A stretch of 55,720 nucleotides of DNA from Bacillota bacterium. Lineage in GTDB: Bacteria; Bacillota; Clostridia; Acetivibrionales; DTU013. Location: NCBI GenBank assembly GCA_023439545.1, contig JAEXNT010000069.1, positions 1 through 55,720 on the forward strand, written 5' to 3'. How positions within the stretch are numbered: position 1 is the stretch's first letter; each line of letters opens with the position of its first letter. Both the position numbers and the translations under genes were made by a program. The notes beneath the pieces were generated by a model. That model worked only from the letters and a program-made list of their open reading frames with translations, searched no databases and was not told the origin of the DNA. Below are positions 25,415 to 34,436 of this stretch, in pieces.

Positions 25415-25942
25415 TTACAGCTTCTTTTGCATGATCACTATCCAATATGGCTTATCATCGCCTGATAAAACCTTACTTAGCCTCTTGGTCCGCGTAAAAC
25501 CGAGTTTGCTCCAGAATTCCAGACCCGCAGCATTCTCTTCGACGACGGTGAGGTATGCCAGTTCGGCCCTGTACCGTTCTCCGGCGTATTGAAGGACAAG
25601 ACCGGCCGACCTGGTTCCCAGGCCCTGCCTCCTGCAACCCGGATGTACGGCCAATTGTCTTATCCACAGGGTCTTTCCCATAATTGTACCGGATATGATA
25701 CCTGCAAATTTGTTCTGGCTGGCAGCAGCGCCGGATAAGTATATTCCCGATACGAATTCATTATCCTTTGCAGGCGGCTGTACGATACCGATAGCCTTAT
25801 CACGAGCTGTAACGATGAAGTCGGCGCCGGTAGCATAGCGCATTTCGACGCTGTTGCAGTACAAAGCGGTTATCTCATCGCGACGGATAACACTCAGGGG
25901 ACTTATGATTATTAGGTTGTCTGCGGCCTCTATTTCGATCAA
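25415..25942 (-). CDS. GNAT family N-acetyltransferase
   Basis: It transfers an acyl group from acyl-CoA to an unknown acceptor. The CoA-binding motif is clear as RQLAVHPGCRRQGLGTRSAG, with LTVVEENAAGLEFWSKLGF as the usual C-terminal part. The start is taken as TTG at 25942 (MIEIEAAD) because GAGG lies 8 nt upstream; a longer frame from 25966 overlaps the upstream gene and lacks a ribosome binding site. With this start the gene follows DUF72 by 10 bp and the two are likely co-transcribed. Confidence 0.88.
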   Translation of the reverse strand: MIEIEAADNLIIISPLSVIRRDEITALYCNSVEMRYATGADFIVTARDKAIGIVQPPAKDNEFVSGIYLSGAAASQNKFAGIISGTIMGKTLWIRQLAVHPGCRRQGLGTRSAGLVLQYAGERYRAELAYLTVVEENAAGLEFWSKLGFTRTKRLSKVLSGDDKPYWIVIMQKKL

Positions 25943-25952
25943 ACAATGCACC

Positions 25953-26723
25953 TCACGTCTGCCCAAGGTAACCCATAAGCGCCTTGGCGTTTTCTATAGC
26001 CTTGCCCTTGGGATGGTTATTGAAGGATACCAGCGTAACGCCGGAATCCTCCTCCATGTCTCGCAGTCTATTCACCCAGTCTAAAAGCTCGCTGTTGCTG
26101 TACAGGTAATCGTACCGGTCGGAGCCTTCGCTCCCATACCATTTTGCCGCATTTCTTCCATGCAGCCTGAGATAGGCGATATTGGACGTTATGGCCGTCA
26201 CGTTTCCGATCAGTCCCCTGACGCCGGGTTCGTCCACGCATACGAATCCCATGTTCTCCTTTTTCAGTATATCGAAAACCTCTTTACCGATCCATTCATT
26301 ATTCCTGAATTCAACGCAAAGCTCGTATTCCTGGAATTGCTGCCTGAGGCTTTTCAAGTAATCCGCGTTCTCGCTGCTGCGGTGGAAGGAATAGGGAAAC
26401 TGAGCGAGGAGGCACGACAGCTTGCCGTTCTGTACGATGGGCTGAAGCGAATATTTGAACTGCTCTGCCTCCGTCTTTCCCGAAGTCCTTTCATGAGTAA
26501 AGCCGCCGAATAGCTTCACTGCGAACCTGAAACCCTGGGGAGTTTTTCTGTCCATCCCTTCGAACAGCTTCAAACCCGGCATATGATAAAAGGTGGAATT
26601 GACCTCCACGAAATTGAAATTCTGCGCGTAATATTCGAGCATGCCGACCGGTTTCGTACCCTCAGGATAAAAGGGGCCAACCCAGTCCGCATACGAATAT
26701 CCTGCCGTCCCAACCATGATCAT
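25953..26723 (-). CDS. DUF72 family protein
   Basis: The 256-aa TIM-barrel-like DUF72 family is marked by GTAGYSYADWVGPFYP at the N-terminus, FNFVEVNSTFYHMP near residue 36, LCVEFRNNEW in the middle and VTLVSFNNHPKGKAIENA near the C-terminus. The biochemical role of the family is unsettled. AGGAGG precedes ATG 26723. It forms a pair with the GNAT gene downstream. Confidence 0.92.
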   Translation of the reverse strand: MIMVGTAGYSYADWVGPFYPEGTKPVGMLEYYAQNFNFVEVNSTFYHMPGLKLFEGMDRKTPQGFRFAVKLFGGFTHERTSGKTEAEQFKYSLQPIVQNGKLSCLLAQFPYSFHRSSENADYLKSLRQQFQEYELCVEFRNNEWIGKEVFDILKKENMGFVCVDEPGVRGLIGNVTAITSNIAYLRLHGRNAAKWYGSEGSDRYDYLYSNSELLDWVNRLRDMEEDSGVTLVSFNNHPKGKAIENAKALMGYLGQT

Positions 26724-26882
26724 AGCTGCTTCACCTCCTGAAACCTAATATATAATTCAACAAAAGAGCTTCATTTCCTTCTATATTAATTGACATTGTA
26801 CAAGCAGAACACTTATTCATTTTCCGGCTATATTTTATGTCTACATAAAGCCTAATATTTTTTTGACAGTATGCTTTTTTAA

Positions 26883-26911
26883 TTGATTAATACGCCGCGA
26901 TTAGTTATACT
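26883..26911 (+). promoter_or_regulatory. sigma-A promoter of the decarboxylase subunit genes
   Basis: TTGATT at 26883-26888 and TATACT at 26906-26911 with a 17-bp spacer, 65 bp before the start at 26976. A TTGACA just upstream (about 26870) has no good -10 partner. Confidence 0.6.
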
Positions 26912-26975
26912 ATAGTTTGGAAATAGGGCTCATTTTGTTTTATTTTCAGAATTCTAAAAGTACAGGAGAGATATC

Positions 26976-28220
26976 ATGGGACTAAAAGATTTACTTTCGG
27001 GCTTTACGGGGATCACGCTCCAAATGGTCATCATGTACATTGTTGGTCTGGTGCTGATTTTCCTGGCTATCAAGAAGAATTATGAACCGATGCTGCTTCT
27101 GCCCATAGGTTTCGGCGCGATTCTGGTCAACCTGCCGCAGGCGGTCATAAGGTATGCGACACCGCTGGAACCTGATAACTTTGTTACTCAGTTTGTTAGG
27201 GACAACCCGTTCTTCAAGACGATGTTCGAAAACAACAATTACATTTTCGATAAAACGGGACAAGCCTTTCATTATGAACCCGGAGTCCTTGACATATTGC
27301 TGCATTCAGGTATCCTGAATGAATTGTTCCCGATACTTATATTCATTGGCGTAGGCGCCATGGTTGACTTTACTCCTCTCTTTAAAAATCCTGTCATGAT
27401 ATTCTTCGGCGCCGCTGCACAGTTCGGTATATTTGCGACGATGCTCTTTGCCATAGCTCTGGGCTTCGATCTCAAGCCCGCGGCTGCGATCGGCATAATA
27501 GGCGCTGCCGACGGCCCGACCGCCATATATGTAGCAAGTAAATTCGCAAAGGAATACTTCGCGCCAATATCGGTGGCAGCCTATTCCTACATGTCTCTCG
27601 TACCGATCATACAGCCCCCTGTTATCAAGGCGCTTACATCCAAAAAAGAGCGCATGATCAGGATGGAATACAAGGAAGAAAAGGTTTCTAAAACCGTATT
27701 AATAATATTCCCGATTGCAGTCACTATCGTCTCCGCTCTTGTTGCTCCGATCAGCGTACCTCTGGTAGGCTCATTAATGTTCGGCAACCTCATCAGGGAA
27801 TGCGGCGTTCTTGAAAGGCTTTCACAGGCGGCACAGAATGAGCTGTCCAACCTCGTAACACTGCTGCTTGGCATAACGATAGGTTCGACGATGCTCGCCA
27901 AGGACTTCCTGAACGTTCAAACTCTCATGATACTCGGAATGGGATTGATTGCTTTTGTGTTCGATACGGCGGGCGGCGTTCTTTTCGCAAAGTTCCTCAA
28001 CCTGTTCCGCAAGGAAGGCAACAAGTTCAATCCTATGGTGGGTGCAGCCGGTATTTCGGCATTCCCGATGTCTGCGAGAGTTATCCAGAGAATGGCCCAG
28101 AAGGAAGATCCCACGAATTTCATCCTTATGCAGGCCGTCAGCGCAAATGTTTCCGGCCAGCTCGGTTCGATCGTAGCAGGCGGCCTCGTACTTGCTCTTG
28201 TACCGCTGCTGGTACGCTGA
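26976..28220 (+). CDS. sodium-translocating decarboxylase beta subunit
   Basis: This is the membrane subunit (OadB/GcdB/MmdB family) that couples decarboxylation of a carboxybiotin to Na+ export. It has about 10 membrane segments. GIIGAADGPTAIYVAS carries the Asp needed for Na+ transport, YSYMSLVPIIQPP matches the family's Tyr segment, and NPMVGAAGISAFPMSARV holds the Asn, Gly, Ser and Arg of the second half. The usual MHAMGPNVAG motif reads MQAVSANVSG here, and there is a longer loop around residues 65-105. These differences suggest a divergent subgroup. AGGAGAG precedes the start. The alpha subunit and biotin carrier are not in the window. Confidence 0.93.
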   Translation: MGLKDLLSGFTGITLQMVIMYIVGLVLIFLAIKKNYEPMLLLPIGFGAILVNLPQAVIRYATPLEPDNFVTQFVRDNPFFKTMFENNNYIFDKTGQAFHYEPGVLDILLHSGILNELFPILIFIGVGAMVDFTPLFKNPVMIFFGAAAQFGIFATMLFAIALGFDLKPAAAIGIIGAADGPTAIYVASKFAKEYFAPISVAAYSYMSLVPIIQPPVIKALTSKKERMIRMEYKEEKVSKTVLIIFPIAVTIVSALVAPISVPLVGSLMFGNLIRECGVLERLSQAAQNELSNLVTLLLGITIGSTMLAKDFLNVQTLMILGMGLIAFVFDTAGGVLFAKFLNLFRKEGNKFNPMVGAAGISAFPMSARVIQRMAQKEDPTNFILMQAVSANVSGQLGSIVAGGLVLALVPLLVR

Positions 28221-28271
28221 TCCGTGTAGTCTGAAACGATGCCAACCGATGTTTATTAGGAGGTTAACGAT

Positions 28272-28412
28272 ATGCTTGAAAAATTGACAAACGGACTTTG
28301 GGTCACACTTGGTGGAATGCTCGGAGTATTTATAGTACTAATACTGTTTTTCTTTTTAATAAAACTGTTTACAAAAATATTCCCGTATAAACCGGAAGAT
28401 AACAAAGAGTAG
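28272..28412 (+). CDS. small decarboxylase gamma-like membrane subunit (46 aa)
   Basis: This short gene lies between the beta subunit and the glycosyltransferase fragment. AGGAGG at 28259-28264 stands 7 nt before ATG 28272. The product has a short N-terminal region (MLEKLTNGLWVTLGGM), one strong membrane helix (GVFIVLILFFFLIKLF) and a short charged tail (PYKPEDNKE). This layout, with the GMLxVFxVLxxL pattern, is that of the OadG gamma subunit, which holds the complex together. It is shorter than the usual 80-100 aa. Given its position 51 bp after the beta gene, the assignment is likely. Confidence 0.82.
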   Translation: MLEKLTNGLWVTLGGMLGVFIVLILFFFLIKLFTKIFPYKPEDNKE

Positions 28413-28420
28413 TAATCGAT

Positions 28421-29113
28421 ATGAAAAAGGTATTGATGGTCGTTTACTCTTACCCGCCTGTCAAAAATGCGGGTTCCGAGAGAGCTGTAAGCTTCGTAAA
28501 CCAGCTTCACAGCTGTGGCTGGGAACCGTTTGTGCTGACGCATTCGGTAAACTCTCAGTCTGCACCCGATAACGACGGGCAGGTTCCGGAGGGTATAGAC
28601 ATAATCAGATCAAGCTCATGGAATTCGAAGAATTTGCCGGGCTTCATACGCAACTTCGCGGACTTTTCATCAACTTTGCTCGTGCCTGACAGGGAACGTC
28701 TCTGGGAGGTTTTCAGCAGCAGAAAAGCTTCAAGATTGGCAAAATATGAAGGCGTGGATCTCGTGTACACCGTCTCCCCGCCTTCGAGCGCTCATCTGAT
28801 AGGGCTCCGGCTAAAGAAAAAATACCCCGGCATACCATGGGTGGCAGATATCTGCAATCCGTCGCCGGACAGTCAGGCAACGCTGAGGGAACGCTATGAA
28901 AGAAAGCTTTCAAGCAGGATTCTGAGCGAGGCCGATTGTATAATAACCGGAAACAATATGATCTATGATGATCTGCAAGAAAAACGGCCGGAACAGATAT
29001 CTGAAGACACAATTACCTTCATACCCGACGGCAGTGTCCAGGAACTTTCCGAGCAATTCGAGAAAGCCTGCAGAGTGATTGCCGCCAGAAAAATCGTAAA
29101 AAACAACGAATGA
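28421..29113 (+). CDS. truncated GT-B glycosyltransferase (N-terminal half)
   Basis: The 230-aa product matches the N-terminal Rossmann domain of GT4-type glycosyltransferases of the WbuB kind (VLMVVYSYPPVKNAGSERAV, then VYTVSPPSSAHLIGL and WVADICNPSPDSQ, where family members have WVADLRDPW). The C-terminal sugar-nucleotide-binding domain with the EX7E motif is missing. The frame goes from ITFIPDG straight to a terminal helix (VQELSEQFEKACRVIAA), as if the domain had been deleted in frame. It may be inactive or act as a partner of the next gene. It starts 8 nt after the small gamma gene, so transcription is probably continuous from the decarboxylase promoter. Confidence 0.7.
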   Translation: MKKVLMVVYSYPPVKNAGSERAVSFVNQLHSCGWEPFVLTHSVNSQSAPDNDGQVPEGIDIIRSSSWNSKNLPGFIRNFADFSSTLLVPDRERLWEVFSSRKASRLAKYEGVDLVYTVSPPSSAHLIGLRLKKKYPGIPWVADICNPSPDSQATLRERYERKLSSRILSEADCIITGNNMIYDDLQEKRPEQISEDTITFIPDGSVQELSEQFEKACRVIAARKIVKNNE

Positions 29114-29120
29114 CAATACT

Positions 29121-29150
29121 CAATATGCCGCATTAAAATGCGGCATATTG
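29121..29150. repeat. perfect 14-bp-stem hairpin between two glycosyltransferase genes
   Basis: CAATATGCCGCATT and AATGCGGCATATTG are exact inverse copies with 2 nt between them. No T-run follows. It ends 4 nt before the AGGAGG of the next gene, so an RNA hairpin there could affect translation or mRNA ends. Confidence 0.8.
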
Positions 29151-29166
29151 CTGATAGGAGGAAATG

Positions 29167-31419
29167 ATGAGAATAGTACATATAATAGGCGGCGGCGATA
29201 CCGGAGGGGCGAAGACACACGTACTCTATCTCCTCAAGGAGCTGTCCCGGCATATGGAAGTCAAGCTCATCAGCCTGAGACCCGGTGTGTTTGCAGATGA
29301 TGCACGTGCGATGGGTATTGACGTCACGGTCGTCAAGTCAGGAAATATATTTTCGGATATTAAGAAAGTAACAAAAATTATAGCGGGCGGAGGCTTCGAC
29401 GTAGTACACTCGCACGGCGCCAAAGCCAATATTTTCTCGCTTCTGGCCAGGCGCAAAGCTGCCCTGCCCACGGTTACGACCGTTCACAGCGATTACCGCC
29501 TGGACTATATGCACAGCCTGTCAAAAAGATTCACGATAGGTTTTCTGAATTCGTTAGCTCTCAGGTTTATCGACAATTACATTGCCGTCTCCGGCAATTT
29601 TAAGGAAATGCTCATTAACAGGAAGTTCAACCCCGCAGACATATATGTGTTGTACAACGGGATGGATTTTTCAACTCCTGCGGAAGGTTACTCGAGGAAA
29701 AGCCTTATTGATAAATACAGACTAAGTATAGAAGACGATGAGGTTATCGTCGGAATAGCGGCAAGGCTTTACCCGGTTAAAAGCATTGAAACGATAGTTC
29801 GCGCCGCACGGCTCGTAAAAGACAGGAATACGAAGGTCAAGTTCGTTATAGGGGGCGACGGTGAAGACCGTAAGCGGCTTGAAGCTCTGGTTTCGGAGCT
29901 GGATCTCAGAGATACGGTATTCTTTATCGGCTGGCTGGACGACCCGAAGGAACTTATGAGCAGTATTGATATAAGCGTGCTCACCTCGATAAGCGAAAGC
30001 TTCCCCTATTCCATACTGGAAGGCGCGCGTTTCAAAAAAGCTACGATATCTACTGATGTCGGCGGAATACCCGATCTCATAGAGAACGGCAAGAATGGCT
30101 GCCTCTTTAAGCCGGGCGACATTTCCCGTTTCTCCGAACTCATACTGGAACTCGCGTCGGATGAAAAAAAACGCGAGGTGATGGGCGAAAGTCTTTATGA
30201 CAAGGCTATGAGAGATTTTTCCGTTGAAAGCATGGCAAGGACCCAAAGCAATATATATAAAAGTATAATGGAGAAAAACGAAGCCGAAAAATCGGGCAAG
30301 AAGTCTTACGACGCCATAGTATCGGGGTATTACGGTTTCAGGAACATAGGCGACGAAGCTCTCCTGATGTCCATTATAAACGATTTGAAAAAGTTCAAGC
30401 CGGATATACGCCTGCTGGTCCTCTCAAAGGTTCCTTACGGAACATCGAAGGATTATGACGTGGATTCGATCAGCAGGGTCCATATGCGTGGCATATTCCA
30501 GGCCATGAAAAAATCGAGGGCTTTCATATACGGCGGAGGAAATCTGCTGCAGGACACAACTCACACGCGCTCGCTCATTTTTTACCTGAGCTGCGTCTGG
30601 CTCGCAAAGAAACTGAACCTGAAGGTAATGTTCTATGCCAACGGTATCGGACCTCTTAAAAAGAGACTGAACAGAGTGCTGACAAAAAAGATAATGAACC
30701 AGGTCGATGTTATCACATTGCGCGAGAGGCTGTCATTTGAAGAACTCAGACAGATGGAAATCGGCAGGCCGAGGATCATGCTTACGGCTGACGCCGCGCT
30801 GACCGCAACCGATTTCAAGGATGGTTTTGACACCGGCGTCGTAGAACTGTTGGGTTTGAAGAACGACAAGCCGTTGCTGGGCATTTCGCTAAGGAAATAC
30901 CCGGGACACGAAAAAATAGAGCATGAAAAATACGAATCGGTCATCGCACAGACAATCGACCACATGGTACAAAAATACGGCCTGCATCCTGTATTCTTCC
31001 CAATGCAGCATCCCGAGGATATTCCGATACTGGAGAACGTTTCGGTAAAAATGCGGGAAAAAAGCACCATTGTCAGGGAAAAGCTGAATGTCTGTCAAAC
31101 CTATGACCTTATATCCAAAATGGACATGGTGCTTGGCATGAGGCTGCATTCACTGGTCTTTTCAGCTGTTGCAACCGTTCCGATGGTAGGCCTTGTATAC
31201 GACCCCAAGATTCAGGGCTTCCTGGATTATATCGACCAGCCTTCCGCAGGCGACGTCCGTTTCCTTGAATACGGCAATCTGGTCAAGCTGTCGGAAGAAG
31301 TCTGGAACGGACGCGAGGTTATAAGAAGCCGTCTCAGGGAAAAAATGCCCGAACTGAAGGAGAAATCGTTCGAAAACGCCAAGGTCGCGGTCGAGCTGAT
31401 CAACTCCGCCCCGAGATAA
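29167..31419 (+). CDS. csaB: GT4 glycosyltransferase-CsaB polysaccharide pyruvyl transferase fusion
   Basis: The N-terminal 370 residues are a complete GT4 glycosyltransferase (VHIIGGGDTGGAKTHVLYLL, VVHSHGAKANI, VGIAARLYPVKSIE, SISESFPYSILEGA with the EX7E-type segment). From about residue 380 the protein is CsaB (YYGFRNIGDEALLMSII, IYGGGNLLQDTTHTRSL, ANGIGPL, MDMVLGMRLHSLVFS, GLVYDPKIQGFLDYI). CsaB adds ketal-pyruvate to a secondary cell-wall polymer so that SLH-domain proteins can bind. A fused glycosyltransferase suggests assembly and pyruvylation of the same polymer. ATG 29167 is 6 nt after AGGAGG; ATG 29164 is only 3 nt from it. The gene faces a convergent AraC gene. Confidence 0.92.
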   Translation: MRIVHIIGGGDTGGAKTHVLYLLKELSRHMEVKLISLRPGVFADDARAMGIDVTVVKSGNIFSDIKKVTKIIAGGGFDVVHSHGAKANIFSLLARRKAALPTVTTVHSDYRLDYMHSLSKRFTIGFLNSLALRFIDNYIAVSGNFKEMLINRKFNPADIYVLYNGMDFSTPAEGYSRKSLIDKYRLSIEDDEVIVGIAARLYPVKSIETIVRAARLVKDRNTKVKFVIGGDGEDRKRLEALVSELDLRDTVFFIGWLDDPKELMSSIDISVLTSISESFPYSILEGARFKKATISTDVGGIPDLIENGKNGCLFKPGDISRFSELILELASDEKKREVMGESLYDKAMRDFSVESMARTQSNIYKSIMEKNEAEKSGKKSYDAIVSGYYGFRNIGDEALLMSIINDLKKFKPDIRLLVLSKVPYGTSKDYDVDSISRVHMRGIFQAMKKSRAFIYGGGNLLQDTTHTRSLIFYLSCVWLAKKLNLKVMFYANGIGPLKKRLNRVLTKKIMNQVDVITLRERLSFEELRQMEIGRPRIMLTADAALTATDFKDGFDTGVVELLGLKNDKPLLGISLRKYPGHEKIEHEKYESVIAQTIDHMVQKYGLHPVFFPMQHPEDIPILENVSVKMREKSTIVREKLNVCQTYDLISKMDMVLGMRLHSLVFSAVATVPMVGLVYDPKIQGFLDYIDQPSAGDVRFLEYGNLVKLSEEVWNGREVIRSRLREKMPELKEKSFENAKVAVELINSAPR

Positions 31420-31437
31420 AAAGATAAGAATTAGCCG

Positions 31438-32304
31438 TTATCCCTGTCCAGATCTGAAGGCTGACGGGGATATACCCATATGTCTTTTGAATTGTCTGGT
31501 AAAATAGTTCACATCATTATAACCTGACGCCATAGCCGCCTGAGTAATATTCAAGTCCGTACTGCCGAGCAGGTCTGCCGCCCGTCTTATCCTGACACTG
31601 TTTATATACTCTGTTACAGACGTCGCGGCAGCTTCCCTGAACAAATGACTAAAACGCGAAATGCTTACGTTCAGCATTTTAGCAAGTTCGCCGCCTGTAA
31701 TACTTCTGTAAAAATTATTTTCTATGTATTCAAAAACTCCGGCAAGGCGCCCCATTTCGCGCATTCTTCTCGCACATCCGGATGGCGGGAGCATAGTCCG
31801 GACATGTTCCCTGATCAATATTACCAGCATACGGTAAACAAGAGCCTTAATCGATAGTTCGAAACCGATTCTCCTGTTCTCATATTCGTCCGCTATAAGC
31901 CTGATACACTCTGAAATACCCGCATCATCACTGATTCTGTTTTCGAACAAAATAAGGTTCTGCTTTATCGGGGAAATATACTTGATGTCACAGATATCCG
32001 GCATACTGCTGTGAACCAGCTCCGGAGCTACAATAAGGCAATAATATGATATTTCTCCCGTGATACAGAAGCCGCAGTGCAATTCACCGCTATTGACTAC
32101 AATAAGGTCACCTTTTTTTACATTGAGAGGAGCCTGATTGCATTCGATTATTCCCTCCCCCGATTTAACATATAAAAATTCAATATGCTCATGCCAGTGA
32201 CTGGGAAAAATAATACCTTTTTTATTATGTGCTTCGAAAGATACGCTTATCGGGAAAAGGGGCTCCTGCCCGCATGGTATCTCTTTCAACGTCTTGTCTT
32301 TCAT
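31438..32304 (-). CDS. AraC family transcriptional regulator
   Basis: The 288-aa product has an N-terminal cupin sensor (FPSHWHEHIEFLYVKSGEG, VKKGDLIVVNSGELHC) and a C-terminal double HTH (LAKMLNVSISRFSHLFREA, ITQAAMASGYNDVNYFTRQFKRHMGISPSAFR in part). Family members of this type usually sense sugars or their derivatives. The start at 32304 (MKDKTLKEI) has GAGGA 5 nt upstream; a longer frame lacks a ribosome binding site. It is divergent from an MFS transporter, which is its likely target. Confidence 0.9.
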   Translation of the reverse strand: MKDKTLKEIPCGQEPLFPISVSFEAHNKKGIIFPSHWHEHIEFLYVKSGEGIIECNQAPLNVKKGDLIVVNSGELHCGFCITGEISYYCLIVAPELVHSSMPDICDIKYISPIKQNLILFENRISDDAGISECIRLIADEYENRRIGFELSIKALVYRMLVILIREHVRTMLPPSGCARRMREMGRLAGVFEYIENNFYRSITGGELAKMLNVSISRFSHLFREAAATSVTEYINSVRIRRAADLLGSTDLNITQAAMASGYNDVNYFTRQFKRHMGISPSAFRSGQG

Positions 32305-32464
32305 ATCAATCCTCAAAATTACATGCCGCCTGAATAGCAGAATTATGCTTATATCCGGCAGATTCAGCCGAGATATGCATGTTTGCAAGAATTATAATAC
32401 AATCATCGATCGTTAATGTAAATAGTTAACAGAATTAAATGAACGCAATCGTTGAGGTGGCAAA

Positions 32465-33616
32465 ATGAAATATGACAATATTTTCGCGGCTTGTATGTTT
32501 ACCTATTTCGCAGCATGTTCTACAGTGGCTCCATTTATGCCTATTTATCTGAGTCGAAGCCTCACACCTTTTCAAATAGGTATTATAATGGCTGTGTTAC
32601 CGGTATCCATGATACTGTTTCAGCCTATATGGGGACGAGCCGCCGACAAATGGGGCGTCTGTCGTATATTGATGCTTGCGCTGCTGATGACGGCACTGTC
32701 AACAGCTGGATTTCTGGCGACTGATTCCTTCCGGGGTCTGCTTCTTGTGTACTCTATTTATTCATTTTTTATCATATCAATATCTGCACTCATTGATGCG
32801 CTGACGCTTGCAATTTGCGGAGACAGGTACGGGAGGATACGTCTGTGGGGCTCCGCAGGCTATGGGATAGGCGTATTTATAAGCGGTGTTTTCAAAAGCA
32901 GTTTATTGGGCTGTTGGAGTTTTATCATCCATATGTTCCTTATGCTGCTGACTTTGACGATAGTCCTGAATATCCCGGATAACCGCCCCGAAAAACCTCT
33001 CACACCACAAAACGGCAGAAATAGTGAAAACAGATTGCCTTTTAAAAACTTTCGGTTTCTACTTCTTTTGTTTTCATTTTTCCTCACCGGGGTAGTATGT
33101 AAGGGTTATGATAATTTTTATCCGGTGGGTATCAGTGAATTGAAGGCATCGGATTTTCTGCTCGGAACAGCCTGGATAATAGAAATGATACCTGAAATGA
33201 TCCTGCTCTATTATCTCGATCGCATAATCGTAAAAATATCGGTATGGTACGTACTAATAGCCGGTACGGCTGCATTCGCACTGCGTATGGCTGTTCTTGG
33301 ATCGTTCCCCGTACTCTGGGTATGGATTGCTTCCCAGCCGCTTTCAAGTCTGGCTTTCAGCTCCTGGTACTTCGGCGCCGTCAATCTTATGAGTAAAATC
33401 GCCGGTGAACAGCGTAAAGCTTCCGGTCAGGCGCTTTTCTGGTCGGTCAGCTATGGCTTCGGAGGAGTGGCCGGGAGCTTCCTGAGCGGATATCTGGTTG
33501 ACACTCTGACGGTAATGGCTTACTTTCGGGTGGCTTCAGCCCTGTGCTGTATATCGGCAGGTATTTTGCTCATATTATGGAAGGTCGGGAAAATAAAAAC
33601 TCTCTTAATTAAATGA
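32465..33616 (+). CDS. MFS transporter (LacY/MFS_1-like)
   Basis: The 383-aa protein has about 12 membrane segments. The inter-helix motif GRAADKWGVCR near residue 58 matches the MFS signature loop, and the layout follows the sugar/nucleoside proton symporter-like branch (YDNIFAACMFTYFAACST, LSRSLTPFQIGIIMAVLP). GAGGTGG precedes the ATG. It is divergent from the AraC gene and probably under its control. The substrate is unknown. Its stop codon overlaps the convergent EcfT gene by 8 bp. Confidence 0.88.
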   Translation: MKYDNIFAACMFTYFAACSTVAPFMPIYLSRSLTPFQIGIIMAVLPVSMILFQPIWGRAADKWGVCRILMLALLMTALSTAGFLATDSFRGLLLVYSIYSFFIISISALIDALTLAICGDRYGRIRLWGSAGYGIGVFISGVFKSSLLGCWSFIIHMFLMLLTLTIVLNIPDNRPEKPLTPQNGRNSENRLPFKNFRFLLLLFSFFLTGVVCKGYDNFYPVGISELKASDFLLGTAWIIEMIPEMILLYYLDRIIVKISVWYVLIAGTAAFALRMAVLGSFPVLWVWIASQPLSSLAFSSWYFGAVNLMSKIAGEQRKASGQALFWSVSYGFGGVAGSFLSGYLVDTLTVMAYFRVASALCCISAGILLILWKVGKIKTLLIK

Positions 33617-34436
33617 ATGGGTTGAAATGCCTTGTGCCGTCGTAAAAGGTGAATACAAGTACGGCGCCGGACAGCAGTACAGCCATCGCAAGCGCAAAGG
33701 CGTCATTTTTCCCGAAGGGCCTGGCAGAGTACCATGTGCGTTTCTTTTTCTTTCCGAAATTTCGCAGTTCCATTGCATTCGATATCACCGTTATCCTGTC
33801 GAGACTGGAAAAAATAAGCGGCATCAGGATGGCAAGCATATTCATAAGCCTAGTCCAGGGCTTGGCCTTTCTCGACAGGTCTATGCCTCTTGCCTGCTGG
33901 GCATGCGAAATGTTGACGAAGTCCGTCTGTATGTCCGGAATATAGCGAAGTGCAAGCGCGACCGCATAGGAAATCTTGTAGGATACGTGAATGCGGTTGA
34001 GCGACGCCGCAAATTCGCTCGGGTCGGTGGTCAGTACAAAAAGCAGTGCCACGGGAACAACAGTATAATATTTCATTATGACTGTCAGTTCATAAAACAG
34101 CTGCTCCGCAGTTACGGTATAATGCCGGGAAAAGCTGAAAAGCAAATGCCTTGAGCCGTATATCCTGACGCCTTCCTCGGGCGAAAACAGGTAGATCGTG
34201 ATAAAGTTCAGAAGCAGAAAAGCGCTGATAAATGCCAGTACGAAGGATATTTCCCTGAATGATATTCTTGAAGCCTTGAAGATTACAACCCCGGTTATGA
34301 GCATTATAACAAGCGCACGTGCATCGAACGTTATCATTCCCGTAAAAGACCAGATGAGGAAAATGATAAGCTTTGTAGCGCCGTTGAGCCTGTGCAGAGG
34401 CGAATCCACACGAATATATGACAGCAGCCTGCTCAT
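33609..34436 (-). CDS. ECF transporter T component
   Basis: EcfT is the membrane scaffold that couples the ATPases to the substrate-binding S component. The Q-helix region ALRYIPDIQTDFVNISHAQQARGID near residue 162 (quoted here as ALRYIPDIQTDF and HAQQARGID) carries the ARG coupling signature. About five to six membrane segments are present in 275 aa. The start ATG overlaps the EcfA stop (ATGA type), so the two are coupled. Confidence 0.92.
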   Translation of the reverse strand: MSRLLSYIRVDSPLHRLNGATKLIIFLIWSFTGMITFDARALVIMLITGVVIFKASRISFREISFVLAFISAFLLLNFITIYLFSPEEGVRIYGSRHLLFSFSRHYTVTAEQLFYELTVIMKYYTVVPVALLFVLTTDPSEFAASLNRIHVSYKISYAVALALRYIPDIQTDFVNISHAQQARGIDLSRKAKPWTRLMNMLAILMPLIFSSLDRITVISNAMELRNFGKKKKRTWYSARPFGKNDAFALAMAVLLSGAVLVFTFYDGTRHFNPFI

